Part shown: positions 44,317 through 59,100 of the stretch, in pieces
How the letters are laid out: every line of letters begins with the position of its first letter
How positions within the stretch are numbered: position 1 is the stretch's first letter
Source: Mesodorylaimus sp. YZB2_4
Taxonomy: Eukaryota; Nematoda; Enoplea; Dorylaimida; Dorylaimidae
Reading direction: 5' to 3'
Assembly (NCBI GenBank): GCA_030248295.1
Contig: JASANH010000220.1
Coordinates: 186,001-250,000 of the forward strand
Length of the DNA: 64,000 bases
Notes under the pieces: model-generated
The model's input: the letters and a program-made list of their open reading frames with translations, nothing else
What the model was told of the DNA's origin: nothing
The model's database searches: none
Translations under genes and position numbers: made by a program

Positions 44317-45974
44317 ATGTATACCCAGATCGTCTTTCTGCTTCTCGTTGCAAGTGTTTGGGGTCTGCCGACCAAAAAGATGCGTTCTCCATTGGCCACT
44401 CGTTTGTCGGAATTGAACAGCAACGATGCCCTTTTGAATCAATATTTCATGACTCAGCTGTCCTTTCTAAAAGGTAGCACTGATCCCGAAATAACCATGG
44501 GCCCAGTAAGTGCGAACGCTGTGCAAAAGCAACTTCTCGTTGACATGATCTTATCTTGCAGGCTGAGTTGATAGAGTACTGGGGATACCCAGTTGAAAGG
44601 CACGACGTGACTACTCAAGATGGGTACATTTTGTCAGTTTATCGCATTCCGCATGGAAGAAATGAGACGGAAACGCCTAAAGGCCCCAGACCAGTGGTCT
44701 TTCTCCAACATGGTCTAGAATGCAGGTAGGGCACTGAGAAGAAAATGATTGCGTCAATTTGAACCGAGTAGTGTTCCCTTTTCCCTTAGCTGCACAAACT
44801 GGCTAACCAATCTTCCAACTGAATCTGCAGCATACATTTTCGCTGACGCTGGTTTCGATGTATGGATGGGTAACTTCCGAGGCTCGACATACAGCAAAAC
44901 CCACGTTAATATGACTTACAAAGACCACGCCTATTGGCAGTTCAGCTGGGATGAAATGGCCCAATACGACTTACCAGCCATGATATACCACACTTTGAAT
45001 GTGACCGGGGTCGAGACCCTCTACTACATTGGACACTCAGAAGGGACCATGACCGCTTTTGCCAAATTCTCCGACGATCAGGTTTTGGCTAAAAGAGTAA
45101 GCCCAGCCAATCGCACTTCTGCCTCCGAAAGATGCAAATGTCTGGTTTCAGATAAAACAGTTTTACGCGCTGGCACCGATCCACACGCTGAAGCACATCA
45201 AGGGCTTGCTAAAAGCTGTTGCACCATTCACCAAGCTTCTTCAGGTGCAACTGCTCACACAAGTAACAGAGCAAATATAAAGTAAATCCTTCTCATCTTG
45301 CAGAAATTCTTCGCCTTCTTCGGAATCGATGAATTCTTGCCTCAGAGCTGGTTAACTGAAGATTTTGCCAAATACTTTTGCGGCAGTCCTACGACTGACC
45401 CAATCTGCTTGGATCTTTTGTTCTTGATCGGCGGCCCTAACACGAACCAATTGAATTCGGTAAGCAGTGGAGTACTGTTTAAAACCTCCGCTTGTCACCA
45501 TGCCATGTTCATTTAGACTCGTATCCCCGTCTACATCGCTCATTCGCCAGCTGGCACTTCGGTTCAGAACATTGCCCACTTCGGTCAGATGGTACTGAGT
45601 GGAAAGTTCAACAAGTTTGACTATGGAAGTGCATCTGAGAACAAGAAACGTTATGGACAGGTGAGCCTCCAGTCCACGTCCTCGGACTGCCCATGGTATC
45701 TGACTGACCTTCTCCTTTTTAGAGAACTCCACCAGACTACGACATATCGAAATTGCAAGTTCCAACCGGTCTCTACTGGGGTGCTTCTGATTGGTTGGCT
45801 GATCCAACTGATGTCGCCAATGCACTGCCTCTTCTTCGAAACGTGATCGCTAATGTTCTCTTGGATGATTTCAATCATTTGGACTTCATTTGGGGACTGA
45901 GAGCTGCTCCAGAAGTCTACCATCCCATTTTGAATGCCATACTCGACGACTGGCAGGATTCACGCCAGCAATAA
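44317..45974 (+). CDS. Gastric/lysosomal-type acid lipase
   Basis: A secreted or lysosomal alpha/beta-hydrolase of the LIPA/LIPF family that hydrolyses triacylglycerols or cholesteryl esters. Exons 44317-44505, 44562-44725, 44790-45096, 45152-45244, 45304-45459, 45517-45660 and 45723-45974 are in phase (434 residues, human about 400). A signal peptide ([16 protein letters not shown]) is followed by a propeptide-like stretch. The family block is [20 protein letters not shown], then the oxyanion-loop region FLQHGLECS and [13 protein letters not shown]. The nucleophile elbow GHSEG is near residue 200 (GHSQG in mammals). The acid is probably the Asp in [11 protein letters not shown] and the base the His in NHLDFIWG, so the triad looks complete. 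Potential N-glycosylation sites include NET and NMT. It has its own TATA promoter and an AATAAA overlapping the stop codon. Confidence 0.92.
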
Positions 45975-45975
45975 A
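45970..45975 (+). terminator. Polyadenylation signal overlapping lipase stop
   Basis: AATAAA at 45970-45975 includes the TAA stop at 45972-45974. If used, the 3'UTR would be only 10-30 bases. Confidence 0.45.
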
Positions 45976-47110
45976 AGAGTGCTTTGGTCAGAAGACATAA
46001 GTAACAGAACTTTGGTTACGGTAAATATTCCTGCCCTATGTTGATTTGTTGATTAGAAAAAATGCAATCTGATGTGCAGAGGCACCCGTACGTTTGTGCT
46101 GTAAACCAACCTGCCCGAGATAAGTTATCGCTTGAGGCAACTATCGGCAACTGCAGCAATACTTCTTGGGGGATCTGCTTAAAATCAGATTCACTAGCAG
46201 AGGTGGTCCTCATGCGACGACGCGCATACAAGATCAGACACGGAAATTGCCAGCTGGCGTGTTAAAGCGGCTGGTGCTGACCATGAGCAACTAATTAAGC
46301 TTCCGGTTGCTGTCCTTTGCATTTTCCTCATTAGCCATGCATGGCACATATGGACGTGGAATGGCTAATTCCTACACAGATTAAATTTAGATGGTGAATC
46401 TCCGTAAGCTAGCAGGTGCGAGGCGGGTGGCCGTCTTATACTCCACTCTCTCTCTCTACTGGCACATACTGTATGTAATCCAAAGTTACAAGCCACCATG
46501 CTATGTGTAGGCAAAGCCAGGTCTTGTAAGCCTCACAGTATATCCTGCGAATCAATTCATCATTGTATCTATTTCTTCTCGTTTCCCGAACTTCCCATAA
46601 CTAGCAACATATACGCAACATGAACACGTATGGCACCAAGCCTCAAGTAAAAAACCACAGATTATATAAAAGATCTAATAGACCACAGAGCGCAGAGAAC
46701 ACAGATCGCCTGCCATATATAGCACGTACTTGCATACGAAATTTGTAAAGCCCCGATATTATCTGCAGCAGGACGGTGACACTCCTACACAGCTGGGCAA
46801 CCATTCTCACATGCAATCAGTCCACCACCAACTACAAAACGTGGAAAGAGCTTGTCCGAAATCTCAGTCAACTAGGCAACCCAAACAACTGCATGAGCAC
46901 AGAATCGTTAGTGTCCCATTCGTACAAACCACCTAGCCGTCTTATACAGAGCAAATATACAATTGTGCTCAGGACTATGGCCGAACGAAGATCGAAATAA
47001 AGCGTCGTGTGTGTTTTGCATAAGGAATTTTGCGTAACCTAAGCTCCATTCACCGATAAGACCGGCTTGGACATTGGCGCGTCGGAAGCTGGCGGAAAAA
47101 AAGGTACGGG
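45976..47110. other. Spacer between convergent genes
   Basis: This separates the lipase (+) from the 3' end of the PDZ gene (-). I see a CT-repeat (CTCTCTCTCT near 46447) but no coding exon. Confidence 0.45.
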
Positions 47111-50100
47111 CTAGGAGTTCCGTCGTTTCTGCTTTGGGTTGGCCATCAACATCAATGTCACCTTGGGAGTGGACTGTTTGATCAGTTGCACGGCATCGGC
47201 GTGAGTGGCATTTTGTAATGAGCGTCCATTAACTGCTAATATCACATCGCCAACCTTCACTCGACCATCCAAAGACGCAGGACCATTTTTTGTAATTGAG
47301 CAAATATAAATAGGAGTTCTTGTCATTCGATCGCTGCCTGCACTGCCGCTGCTGCTTCCACCCGTCGACACTTTCTCGTCCGTCCCACCGTCAATGCTAA
47401 ACCCGAACCCGCCTTCAGGACCTCGTTGCAACGTCACTTGCTTGATCGTGGTTAGGGAAGTTCTGAAAAGGGATACTTCTTGTGACGTGCGCTTGGACGG
47501 GTCTACGAGGTGTGACTAGAGGTAAACACGTATAACGTTCCAACGGTACTATACGAAAGGGAAGACATCCGAGAGCAGATAGCATTCACCCAAGATAACA
47601 CGGCCAGCAAAACCGAGCCCATGGATTTGGTGCCAATACTTGCATGCAATCAACTCAATACGCAGGTACGGTTACACTGACTCGTTTCAAGGACACGTGT
47701 CGGCATTCATATCGGGGCACACAAGGTCGTACCAACTCGGAAGCTTACCTAGTCGATCAAGGCCTGCAGTACACGCACGAGGTCTCGTTATTTCTGTTAC
47801 TGGCTAACGCCTTACAGGACTCTCGGCCTGATGCCAAGCTTACCGTATATGGCCAGTGGCTAAATCCATGCAGTCCGGACGAGGTCGAGCTAACTGTAGC
47901 ACCAATCTAGGCCCGCTAGATTTCACATAATTCACGGCCGACTGTTGATCCGTCACCACTTGCCCATTGACCGCCAGTATGCGATCGCCCACCTGAAACG
48001 ACTGTGCGTTGGCAGAAAGTAGCTCGAAGTAACAAACTGCGCGCTCACTTTCAGTTTCTCTGCTGCAGCAGTACCCGGTTGAATGGAAGTGACCAAAATG
48101 CCACGGGGTCGTTTTCCGATGCCCATGCCGAGAGGTCGATCAGGGACTTTCTGCATTTCCACCACCACCGTGTCACAGCCTTCCTCGCTTAGCTCCAAAG
48201 TGGGCACCACGGCTGCAAACGAAGGCGGCTGATGAAACTTTCCCGAGGCCTCATCAAGGGAACTTCTTTCACTCACTTTTGTTATCTTCCGGAGCAGGCG
48301 ATTGGGATGGCGCTTTCGCCAACGGACTTCCTGACGAAGTGACGGCTGAAGCCACAGCACTCGAAGATCCGCTGCTCTCTACGACAGAGGCAGTTTCTTT
48401 CTTGATGGCAGCCGGCTCTGGGGTTGTCCGTCCGTCTCGAACTGGTGAACTGGGTGATGAGCCTCTGACTATGGTTTGAGTTGATGAACCCGTAGCCGCC
48501 GTTGGCGCCAAGGTCGTCGCGCAATGATCCCCGTTCGTTAGGCTTCCACTTCCGCTTCCGCCGGCCGCAGTCGAAACTTGAATATCAAACGGAGGCTGCT
48601 GAGCTGGAGGCGGCGAAGGCGACGGGCGGGGAGAGGTCTGCTTAGGGGCTGCACTCGACGGTGGTTCTTCGATCGTTACCAAGGTAGCTTTGGCCTGATG
48701 CACGGATATGGCTGGCACAGTCGGAGAAATGGCCCCCGATGGGGCCAGTATTTTCGAGACAGGAAAACTAGGATTAGGGTTATTGCCACTGGTCAGTTTC
48801 CATCGTCCTACTTTCAAAGATACTTTGCCCATGCATGTTTTCAGAATTGTAGCCGCTTGTTCTTGCATGGCGTTGGTCAAATCTTGTCCGTTGACAGCCA
48901 GTATTTGATCACCTTGCATTAGTCGTCCATCGGCATCAGCCACGCCTCCTTTAACTACCTCTGATATGAATACACCCGGTTCTGTCTTTCGACCCACGAT
49001 GCTTAGTCCCAGACCCTTGCCAGGTTTCTTCATTAATTCCACCTCGAAGATATTGTAAATTTGTGTTGGGTCCAGCAAACTCAACTGCAGATTAGGATCT
49101 CGATAAATTAATAAGCGAACTTTGGACGGCGTTTGACGAAGTATGGTGATGGCTGTTTCGTGGGCGACCTCGCGCAACGACTGCCCATTCACTTCCAATA
49201 ATTGATCCCCCGGCTGCAGTCTGCCATCTTTCGCCGCCGCCCCATCCGGATATACTTCGTGAATGACGACCGAGCCAAGTACAGTATCCGTGCCGCCGAC
49301 TATGCTCAAGCCGAGTCCCTTGCCAGCCTTCTCTATCTCGATGTAGGTTTCATAGCCAGGCGTGATTTGGTTACAAGCCAAGTTCGGGCTGATAGAGCCG
49401 GACACCTTTCTTTGTATGACTGCTAAAAACACAGGAATCTAAAATACATCACCAGCACGCAAGGCATGTTCCCTATATTACCTGGATCGATCGGTCCCAG
49501 ATTGGATGCCCTCTTCGCAGCCGAGGCGGGGGAATGGGGCAACGGAACGATGGTGTGCGAACTGACAGTCAATTCAACTTCGCTATTGTCCTGTATCATT
49601 TCGGCCACCTTGCTCGAAGTCAAGTCGTTCACCAATCGTCCGTTTACTGCCAGAACCTGATCCCCTATTTTCAACGTTTTCTCCTAAAAAGGCAGACATC
49701 GATGAACGTAATGCAACGCGAGGGCCGACACGAAGGCGCTCTACCTGGGCGGTGGGCGAGTCGGGCGAGATATGTGTAATGAATATGCCTCGAATGTTAT
49801 CGTTGGTCGTGCCGTCAGTGAGCGTGATTCCGAATCCGGATGGTCCTTTGTGCACTTTAACTTGGCGAGGAGTGGAATAATTCGTAGCACTCGCCTCAGC
49901 AGCTAAGCCTGAGAGTCCGCCGACAGTCGAGTGTTTAGCCTGAGATCCAGCGACAGACGCTGTCCTCTCGGCGCTTTCTTTTCGCTAAAGTAAGAAAAAT
50001 CTATACTAGGATGCACCTTCGCCGCTAACCGAAAGACTGGATGATAAGCGGAAAATATAAATTAGCAAGCCGTATATTATATGTGGAATCCTCGACGAGC

Positions 50101-53100
50101 GAGCGGATATAAGCTTCAACTTATTAACCACCCACCCGTCCCGCGCCACTAGGTACGCTCTAATGGACCGGCTTACTTTATCATTCATCACACAGGACAA
50201 GTCGACGCTCAATGCCCCCGTCACACTCGCCTTGGGTGACATTCCCGTAACGCTCGGTTTGGGCGAGACACCGACCATACTCGTTTTCGGAGTAGGACTC
50301 CTGAGCGACGGGCTGCTGACGCCGGAATACGAGAGCCAACGTTGCATAGACGGGTTATATTGAATAGGATTTACAGCCATGTCGTCAATAGCATCCGGTC
50401 GCCTAAAAACAAAATTATGAATAAGTCAACGAGTCTTCGAAGACCCTAAAACGTTTCTCCCGCCCGCAAGTCTCCAACAGTGAATTCTCCTTTTCTCGCT
50501 CTCAGACGGACGAGGGTCCCGAGGACAGCTTCGCTCAATCCTCCTTTCGCCTTCTGTGCACAATAGGGCTGACTGGCTGTAGGCCGCACGCCGACAGGGA
50601 AACACCATTCGCCGAGTTTCCCATGCAAGAACTTTGCACATGACGGAAAAGAAAGAACCATTACGTCGCCTCCTCTCACGCGCGATCAATAATATCAAGC
50701 TTAGTCCGTACACGCCTCTGACCTCCCTACACGCCGCCAGCGGGCCCAGCTAATATGCTATTGCGAAAAATATGCTAAGCTTCGGAAGCCTTGGACAGGC
50801 CCTCAAACGAGCCCACCGAAGCGAGTAGAACAAGAAAGCCAATTACTATGCCGTCGCGCATTCTAAATGATCTTGGACCACGCCAGACAACTTGAAGGTT
50901 TTTTTTATGTATTTTACTTTCTTTGGGGCTGTCTCCTCGACGACAAAAGCAAAAATTTTACTAACCTGAGCAAGATCAGTTTCACTTTAGAATCCTGGAC
51001 GCCTTTAATAATAGCCGACGCATTCAAGTGACTGCGCCCATGCAGCACAATACCGTTTATCTGAAATCATCAACCCTGCACCAACCATTCGTTCCAATCC
51101 TCGCCATGTCGACTCACCTCCAGCAACTCGTCACCAATCGTCACCTTTCCTCCCACAGCTGCCGGGCTCTCGGGTTGGATACCAACGACGAACACTGAGA
51201 GCTTCGAGCGGTCTCTATGACCCGCCAAACTCAAGCCGAGGCCGTTGGCGCCTTTCTCAAATTCGGCCATCATTAGGTCGCCTTTCAGATCTCCGTACTT
51301 GGATCTCATCTTTTCTGAAATTCCAAACACAGTTAGCCCAAGGATATTAGCAGGCCTTATCAGAGCCCACAGAACCTTTCTAATAAGATTCCCAATTAGC
51401 TCACGGATGCAATTTCATTTCACCCCCGCGACATCAACATCCAGCGCATCCCTGGCATTGTATCTTTCATTGAACCCATATCGCCAGCCGCCCCGATAGA
51501 ACCAGAGGATACCCTAATATTGTAGGAACTATGCGTTGGCGTCAGCCCACTAGTCCGATTTACCAATAATGCAACCTTCTGACGTCAAACCGACATCCCG
51601 CCGCCAAGGCCACGATGAGGCGGCAAAGTTAGAAGACGATAATGATGCTACTTCCACTTGGGGAGCGTGGAAGCTCATAAATGTCACCCCCCCCCCCCCC
51701 CCAAGCGTGACCCGGAATACGTCCCGAGAATGCGCTTTGAACAAAAGCCGTAAACTACCGTCTGCCCTTCCTGTGCAAAATAGATAATATCGACTTCCAC
51801 CCCGCCTGCAAGCAGCAGTTCCAAACAGGGACTTTGCCGCAATGTGAATGGGACCAGCTTGCCGCGCGACAGGCTTTCCTCTGCTGTCACTCAGGATTGC
51901 ATCGCAAAGAATGCATCTTAGCATCCAGCACCGATCCACTCATTCTACTAAGCTCGGACCATTTCGAAAATGGGCTGGATCACAAAACGCTCATGCTGCG
52001 CAAAACGAAGGACCTTGGGGAGAACGGCCAAAATAGGGTGCATACCCATTTTCAGCTTCGTCGATAAGTGCTTCGCTGATGGCTAAATCGAATTCTGGAT
52101 TCTCCCCGCACTCCCACTGCCCACTTAGGCCAAACGAAAAATGGCTTTAGCCGAGTAAACAGCAGACAGCGGTTTCAAAAAAAAACCAAAGCATAACAAG
52201 TGAACCCGCTAGACACCTACCGCCAGTGTCCATGATCAAAAAACCAATCGTTCAAAATTAAGTGCACCAGCACGGCTGCTTAACGTCCTCAATTCAAAAA
52301 ACGTCCGCACACAGAAGGTGATTAGCATTGACGCTCGGCTTTCGAAAACGTTTTTTTCAAATACAGCCCTATTGGTCGACCCTTTCGAACCAATTCTATC
52401 TTGGGCCACGGGAAATAGACAGTCGAACGTAGGGCGCCCAGCGCACCTGCTTTTTCCTAAAAGTATCCACAGGCGCTCAGACCAGACTCATTGCTCAGTT
52501 CTTTATTCTCGCTTCACCTTTCACGCAAATGGCATACGTCACCAAGAATCACCCTGTGGGAATTATCAATGTCGAGTTAAGCATTTTTACTAGCTCCCCC
52601 GAAAAGCAGAAAGCAGGCTTACTCAATAGCTCAAGATCCCAAAGGTCACACGGAGTTGCCCAAGGCAGCCAAACAGTCGACTTTTTGACAAGCTAAAGTT
52701 GCATTTTTCACCCGTCTCCTCTTTCACCGACCTATGCCAACTCGACTACCGATATGACGTGGCTACATTCCAAACAGCTTTTTACAAAACCCAGAAGGAT
52801 AGAGAGCATCAGAGGAACTTCCTCGCCCGATTCTCTCAGGCACTAGGAAATAGACACGGCCAATAAACGTACCCACATCAATTGGCCAATGTTGAACCTG
52901 CCCGCTTCATCCGAATGACAATGTAGACCTGAAGGTTAGAATCCTCGGGGAAAGACTTCCTCGTTTAGTCAAGTCCCGAGAGTGCGCTCCAACGGATCGC
53001 AGCGTTTTTACTACAGCTCGAGCAAGTGTCGGTTTCTAGCACCGACTTTGCCCACCATTCTTTTATCAGACTAGAGTATTACCCGCTCCCTACACGTTCA

Positions 53101-56100
53101 ACGAAGCGAGTAGGAAAAAAGAATCCCTGCACGAATGGCCCGTCGACCTGACCGCGCGCGTCCTCACCAAACGTAGATAATCAATGAGCCAAGGCCTCCT
53201 AATTGCCAGTTAGGATGATGAAAAGCTTATTCACTCGACAACCAACGCTTATTTCAAGACTCATTTACAGCCCAAGTTTATGTGCATAAGCACGCTACTG
53301 CTGCCAAAGCATTCTTACATGGCGAATACTAAACAAACCTGTCCGTTTGGCACGCCTGCCGATAGCAGATAAGGAAGCTTGGTGAGCCCGCTAAACGCTT
53401 TTGAAGGCCTAATTCCGTTCTCCGCAACTCTCCTTTATTTACTAGCCAAACAGCACTTACTTTGTGTATAACCAAACTCGTCCTCGGATTCCGAATCATC
53501 GTCGGCTTTTCGAGCCGCAGCAGCACTGGCCGAATCCACCCTACCGCGACAATATCCTCCTTCGACGTCAGTGCCGGGCCCTGGCTTTCTAAACGGCTTC
53601 AAGGGAGGGACTTGACCGGTCGATGTTCGATCAATAGCCGAGTATCGTCGATCAGCATTGTGCGAAACGACGGGCGGGGTGGGCGCCTTCAGTGGCTCAG
53701 ACGGCCTTCGACCCAACGCTCCATGCCCAGCACCGAATAAGGGACGATCAACCGCAAACGAATCAAAGCGTTCCGACTTCTCAGCCTCGTCGTCCTCTTC
53801 AATTATTGCTTGCTCCTCGGCTACGACGCTTAGCTGTTCAGGGTTCGGTTCTACCACAACAACACTTGCTTCAACTACTGCTGGTTGAACACTTTCTACT
53901 GGTTTCTCTAATTTGGAGATAACATCGACAGTTTCCTTCGTCACCATTGGCTGTGCCAACGACGTCGATTCTTCCACTGGTGCCGACTCATTTGGTAGCG
54001 AGACCGTGGATGAATCAAAAGTAAAAACGGTGTTTTCGTCTCCAGTAGGAGCTGCAACAGCAATCTGTTGCTCCACTTGACCCTTCAGCTGCTGATTCTC
54101 GCTCGAATCGAGTGCAGGAAGCGGAGACGCTGGTTGCTTAGCGAATGGGCTACTAGGACCGCTTCCAGATGGTTGAACCTATAATCAGTAGAAAACCTGC
54201 AGCTTACTACGGGCAGTATATGATTAGGCCCCAGCTGTCAATACTACCAGAATCGCCATTTCACAAGAACCAGCCTTGGAAACAAAGTGCCGTCTACTTA
54301 ATCGTCACCACCAATGCTGGTCGGGTTCGACTACTTGGTAACCATCATAAAACATGACGGTTCAGAAACGTAAGTCATAACATTTCCCTCGGCAATACCC
54401 CAGTTTATCATTCAAGAGCAGAGAGGATACTTACTGGAAGCGAGTGGAGACTCTGAACAATAAATCTAACTGGATTCGCCGCATTACGGATAACTTCCAC
54501 CGCTTGCTCGTGTGTTGCTTCTTTCAGGTCAACCCCGTTCACCTAAACAAATCCATCAATACTCTTTCAAGTGCCAGTCCTCGCACACTCACACTCAGTA
54601 TCCGATCGCCCATGTTCAACTGTCCACATCTTCCAGCCGGGCTTTGAGCTATGACGCTTTTGATAAAAATACCTGAGACCGTAGTGCCTGTACCAGGCGC
54701 GCCCTTGGACACTTCCACGCGTCCGCCCACAATACTTATGCCCAACGACCGTCCAGGCTCTCTTACCAATTCAACTGTGCGCGGTTCACCCCAATACTTC
54801 GAGCGAGTCGTCACCGAAGAGGAAGCCGACGTTGTGGGGCTCTCCAATTGTCTAGGAGAAACGGATGGTTGATGCTGGCTCGTTTCCACAGCTAACGGCG
54901 TCATGGAGAGCGGAATCTCTGCCACTGGAACACTGGCTACTGTGTCATGTTCGGTCGCCTCTCCTACTGGCTCAGTTTCCTCGCCCCGCTCTAGCTGTGT
55001 AGGTACTGGTACTAATTCGGCGACAACCGTAGTCTCGGCAGGGATTGGAACGATCTCAGCAACAGTGGTTGTTTTGGGTGGTGTCTGAGGTGGTGTCTTG
55101 ACCGTTTGCGCCTCCGTTTCTTCGTTAAAAATCGATTCGCCTTCTTTTTCGGGTGACAACTTTGATTCGGAGACTTCTGCCACAGTTGGCAATGTCTCGG
55201 AGAAAGCGTGAGGTCGAAACTCGTGCGAAGTTGAGGTTGGAAACGATGAAGGTGGAGGCTGCGGTTGTGGGGCAGCTTGAGTTTCGGGCGGGGCTTGTTC
55301 GTAGTGCGAAGGCAGGTACTGATCTCCGCAAACTGGGTAATGCGTGTAGTTGATGGGAGCGGCCGAAAAAGCAGCCGACGAAGTGGTGGAAACAGTGTCG
55401 TGATGAGGAAATTGCTGCTGCGGTTGCTGCGATAAAGGTGAGGGTCGCCGCAGGAAATCCGAATCGTGCACTGGCTGTTGGCTTCCAGCGCCGTATTGAC
55501 TCGAGGCAGCCGGCGACATTGGGACTTCGCCATCCCTGAACGACATTTCAGCATCGGACGAAGCGTCGCTTTCGCCCGTAGAATGGGGGCCTTGTCGTCG
55601 AGGAACGTAAGGAGATCTGCAAAATGTCAAGATGTCGGTTAGAACTCATATCAGTGGATGACTGTGACGTGCAAGCCAAAGCCAAAACGGGAACGCGAAA
55701 TAAATAGGACAGAAACCGGCGAGAAAATGCCAAGGCATGACGCAGACTCAGAACCTAATGCACCCGGAACACTGCTTTTACGACTTGCCTAGGCTCACGC
55801 AACAGCAACTCCCACGCGGCCTCCTCGTTTGCGTCCACTCCGTCTAGTCCGACTTCCTGTCCGTCCCAGGACCTAATCGTAGGGGGGGGGGTGTCCTTTT
55901 AGGTTTAAAGCCACGAACCACGTCCTCTACAATGCACCTACAGTACATATCCGTCGTGGCCCATCCCGTTTACTAACGGACTAGACACACATGCACATCA
56001 GCACAACACTCTATCCGCATGACAAGAACAAACTGTGAAAGCAGCAGAAGAAGAAAAGGCAGCTGTGCAAGTACCATGTAGCCAACAAGCACTGCAAGCA

Positions 56101-59100
56101 CTCGAATCGGTGGGGTGCACAGAACCCGACACGACTCGGTATGCACACACCAAACTATGCTTACCGATAAAACTTCGGGAAGATCCTGAGAGCAAGAGTG
56201 TGCATAGAAAGAAACGAATGCTCATTTTAGAAACGCTTTCATAAGCAGAAGATAAAAATTCATTTTCAAAAGCATTATGCATGCTTTTTGTAACCACCTG
56301 TCCATTCCTTCAGGCCAAAACATACTATCAAGATGTTCCAACCATTTTGACAGTGCAGTGCCTTCTTGGTTGACAAGCCCGCCCTCCACTCAGCCCCTTG
56401 CAGACCGCTTACTTAGGCGAAAGGCGATTCACATTCGGTACTGGACTCTCGGGAGGCATTTGCTTGGCGACGTACTCTCGATACTTCTCCGCGTCCACGC
56501 CAGGGATGTACGATACGCTGAAACAGGTCTCGGCTGAAATCATCAAAGAAGGGTACACGATGATGACCAACCTGAAATCAGTGGCGCCCAACAGATTGGT
56601 CCGTTTCAGAATGGCTCTAGCTTGGGAGTTGGTCACGTTGCGTAGATTTTCGTTGTTCATACGGACCAAGAAGTCGCCCACATGCACATGTCCGTCTTTA
56701 CCGAAGGCCCCAGAACGAAGCATACTTTTAACAAGGCACCCGTTTATCGCTTTATCCACAGCTTCCACCGTGATCCCTGCAAGAAGGCTAAGTTGGTTAT
56801 CATCCTAATCCCACTGCACAACACCCATTTTCTACCGAGTGGATCTGTGCCGCTCTTCTTAATCTTAATCGCTTGCTCGAGATGGGATGGCAAGTGAATT
56901 ACGTCCGCCGCCCAACTGCCACGAAGTAAGGATGGCGATGCGGCCGGACTAAGCGACGGACTACTGCCCCCTGACCACGACGACATGGATAAATAGCTCT
57001 GAAAAAGGAGTGCATTCACAAAGCGCGTCAATCTACGACTCGGGGCAAAGGTTACAAAACTGAAAATCGATCAGTCCAGTTAAAAATCTTCTATTAGAAA
57101 CCCGCATGACAACTGGGCATCAAGACCTCTTTACTATTACACACACCGTTAGTCGTAAGTGGGAATGACAGGCGCATGCACCCGATAGACCACTTCCCAC
57201 CAACCCCCAACCAACTACCATTCGATCCAACAAAGTAAAAGTAGTCTTCAGCGATCAGTAGTTGCCGCATCTGGCCACCAGGCATTATGCATCAGAGCAC
57301 GGAACAGAATCGTGCAGCATAAAATGCAGAAATTACATAAGTCTCTACAATCAAAGGAACTACAGTCCGCTAATAAAAAAGGCTTCTTACTAGTAGTAAG
57401 CCAAGATAATGCACGTCTACCGACTTGCAAGGCGAGACGGAGCAAGCCCGCAAGAATGGCTAAAAGTGTGGCATCGAGTCCGCCCCCCCACCGTTAAACA
57501 ACTGAACCGTAACCGCAGAGCCAAGCAGCGGCATGACGTGTGCATACAGTTAATTAACGAGCATACATAATTCAAGTTCGGCGCAGAGGCCGAGCTATTC
57601 TTGCAGCCAGGACATAAAACGGGGCGCAAAGGACAGAAACACGAGTATCAAAAGTAAAACTACGAACAGCAGTCACCACATTGTCACACTCCATGCCTCT
57701 ACGAGAGCAGTCGGCGCCATTCTACGTCTACTTGGCACGGGCCCTCACTTACCCCACCAATTAGCGTGCTAGCAGTCAAAGATTGCGGCAATCGACCAGT
57801 GGCCACACCAGCCTCCCCTCCGTATCCATAGACGGCCGAAGCCGATGCTGTATGTCGCACAGAGTGTTGAGAGAAGTGTCGTCGTTGATGATGTCTATGA
57901 AATTGCTGCTGCTGCTGCTCTTGATCGTATTGCGCGAACGTCTGCATGTACAATACATAGGCACGTAACAGGTGCAGACGCATGTCTATGGCGTGTGCAA
58001 CGAAGTCTCGCTTCCGACCAAGCCACAAAGCTTATGCAACAAAAACGTTCCTATTCACAAATAACCAAACTCACGACAGCAAAAAACCCGAAAAGGAACA
58101 AAAATTGACCAGCCGTCTCCCACGAGAAAGCATACACTCAAGGCCCATTCCAGACTAAATTCCTCCAGGCAAAACCTTATTAGGAGACTCGAGAAATTCT
58201 TCATCATCATCTCAAAGCCTTTTCCCCGCTCCTTCCTTCATTTCTGTTTCACTAGGCAGGAAAGCTACACCCATGGCCACCCGTTCACATCAGTTCATAC
58301 CCTCATGCTCAAACGAAATTTCAGGCTCGTCGAATAAGCCGCAAAAGCTCGTCTCATCTATCTCGAAAAAGTAACTGCAAGACGCGCCTCGAGGGAGAGG
58401 TCGAAGCGAATCGGATGAAGAAAAGCCTGCTTCTTACAAACAGCGGTCTTAAAAGATATGGGGTCGGATACAGTTTCGCATAATCCGCCCTTACAATTTT
58501 TCCTCCATTAGTTTTTCGTCATAGCATCACAAAAAGAGGCTATACTTACCTCCGGATACAGTCTCCGTCTGGCTTCTAATGTCCAATCAGGCGGCGGTAG
58601 GCGAGGCAACGGAGGCGGCGGTCCAGCAATGTCGTCCCCTCCGTAAACATCCCCCGACCTATACTGTTGTTGATATCGCTGGCCACCGTTCACGTTCACC
58701 GTCCTAGTCGTTTGTCTCTAAAATAGCACGTGAAACACGAATAAATATTAGTGCGATTGCGCAACACCCGTCAGCACCACCCACCTCCTTCCCCTCCCCA
58801 CATCATTTTCTCACACTACGGTAATGAAGCTAGCCTACCCGAACCCAAAATGCTAGCCATAAAAACCACTCAAGCAAATCCGCATTTGCAAAGACCAGAA
58901 AAGGGACGGAACGCTCTTACGGTTCTTACCGAACCCGGCAAAGCTGATGCTACTGCACTGCTATTCAGATATATGGAGCACATAATTTTCCCGGCTAGAA
59001 GAGTCTTATCAATCAAGTTTCAGTACAGAGCGTGGGAATGTAGAAAATGCTTTTTCCCAGCTCGGTATAAGCTCTCAAATCCAGCTCGTCCTTTCGCGCT

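Noticed and set aside
54539..55630. Single-exon 363-residue protein
   Set aside because: It is the long linker-plus-PDZ exon of the MPDZ-type gene; the splice donor at 54592 joins it to the next exon in frame.
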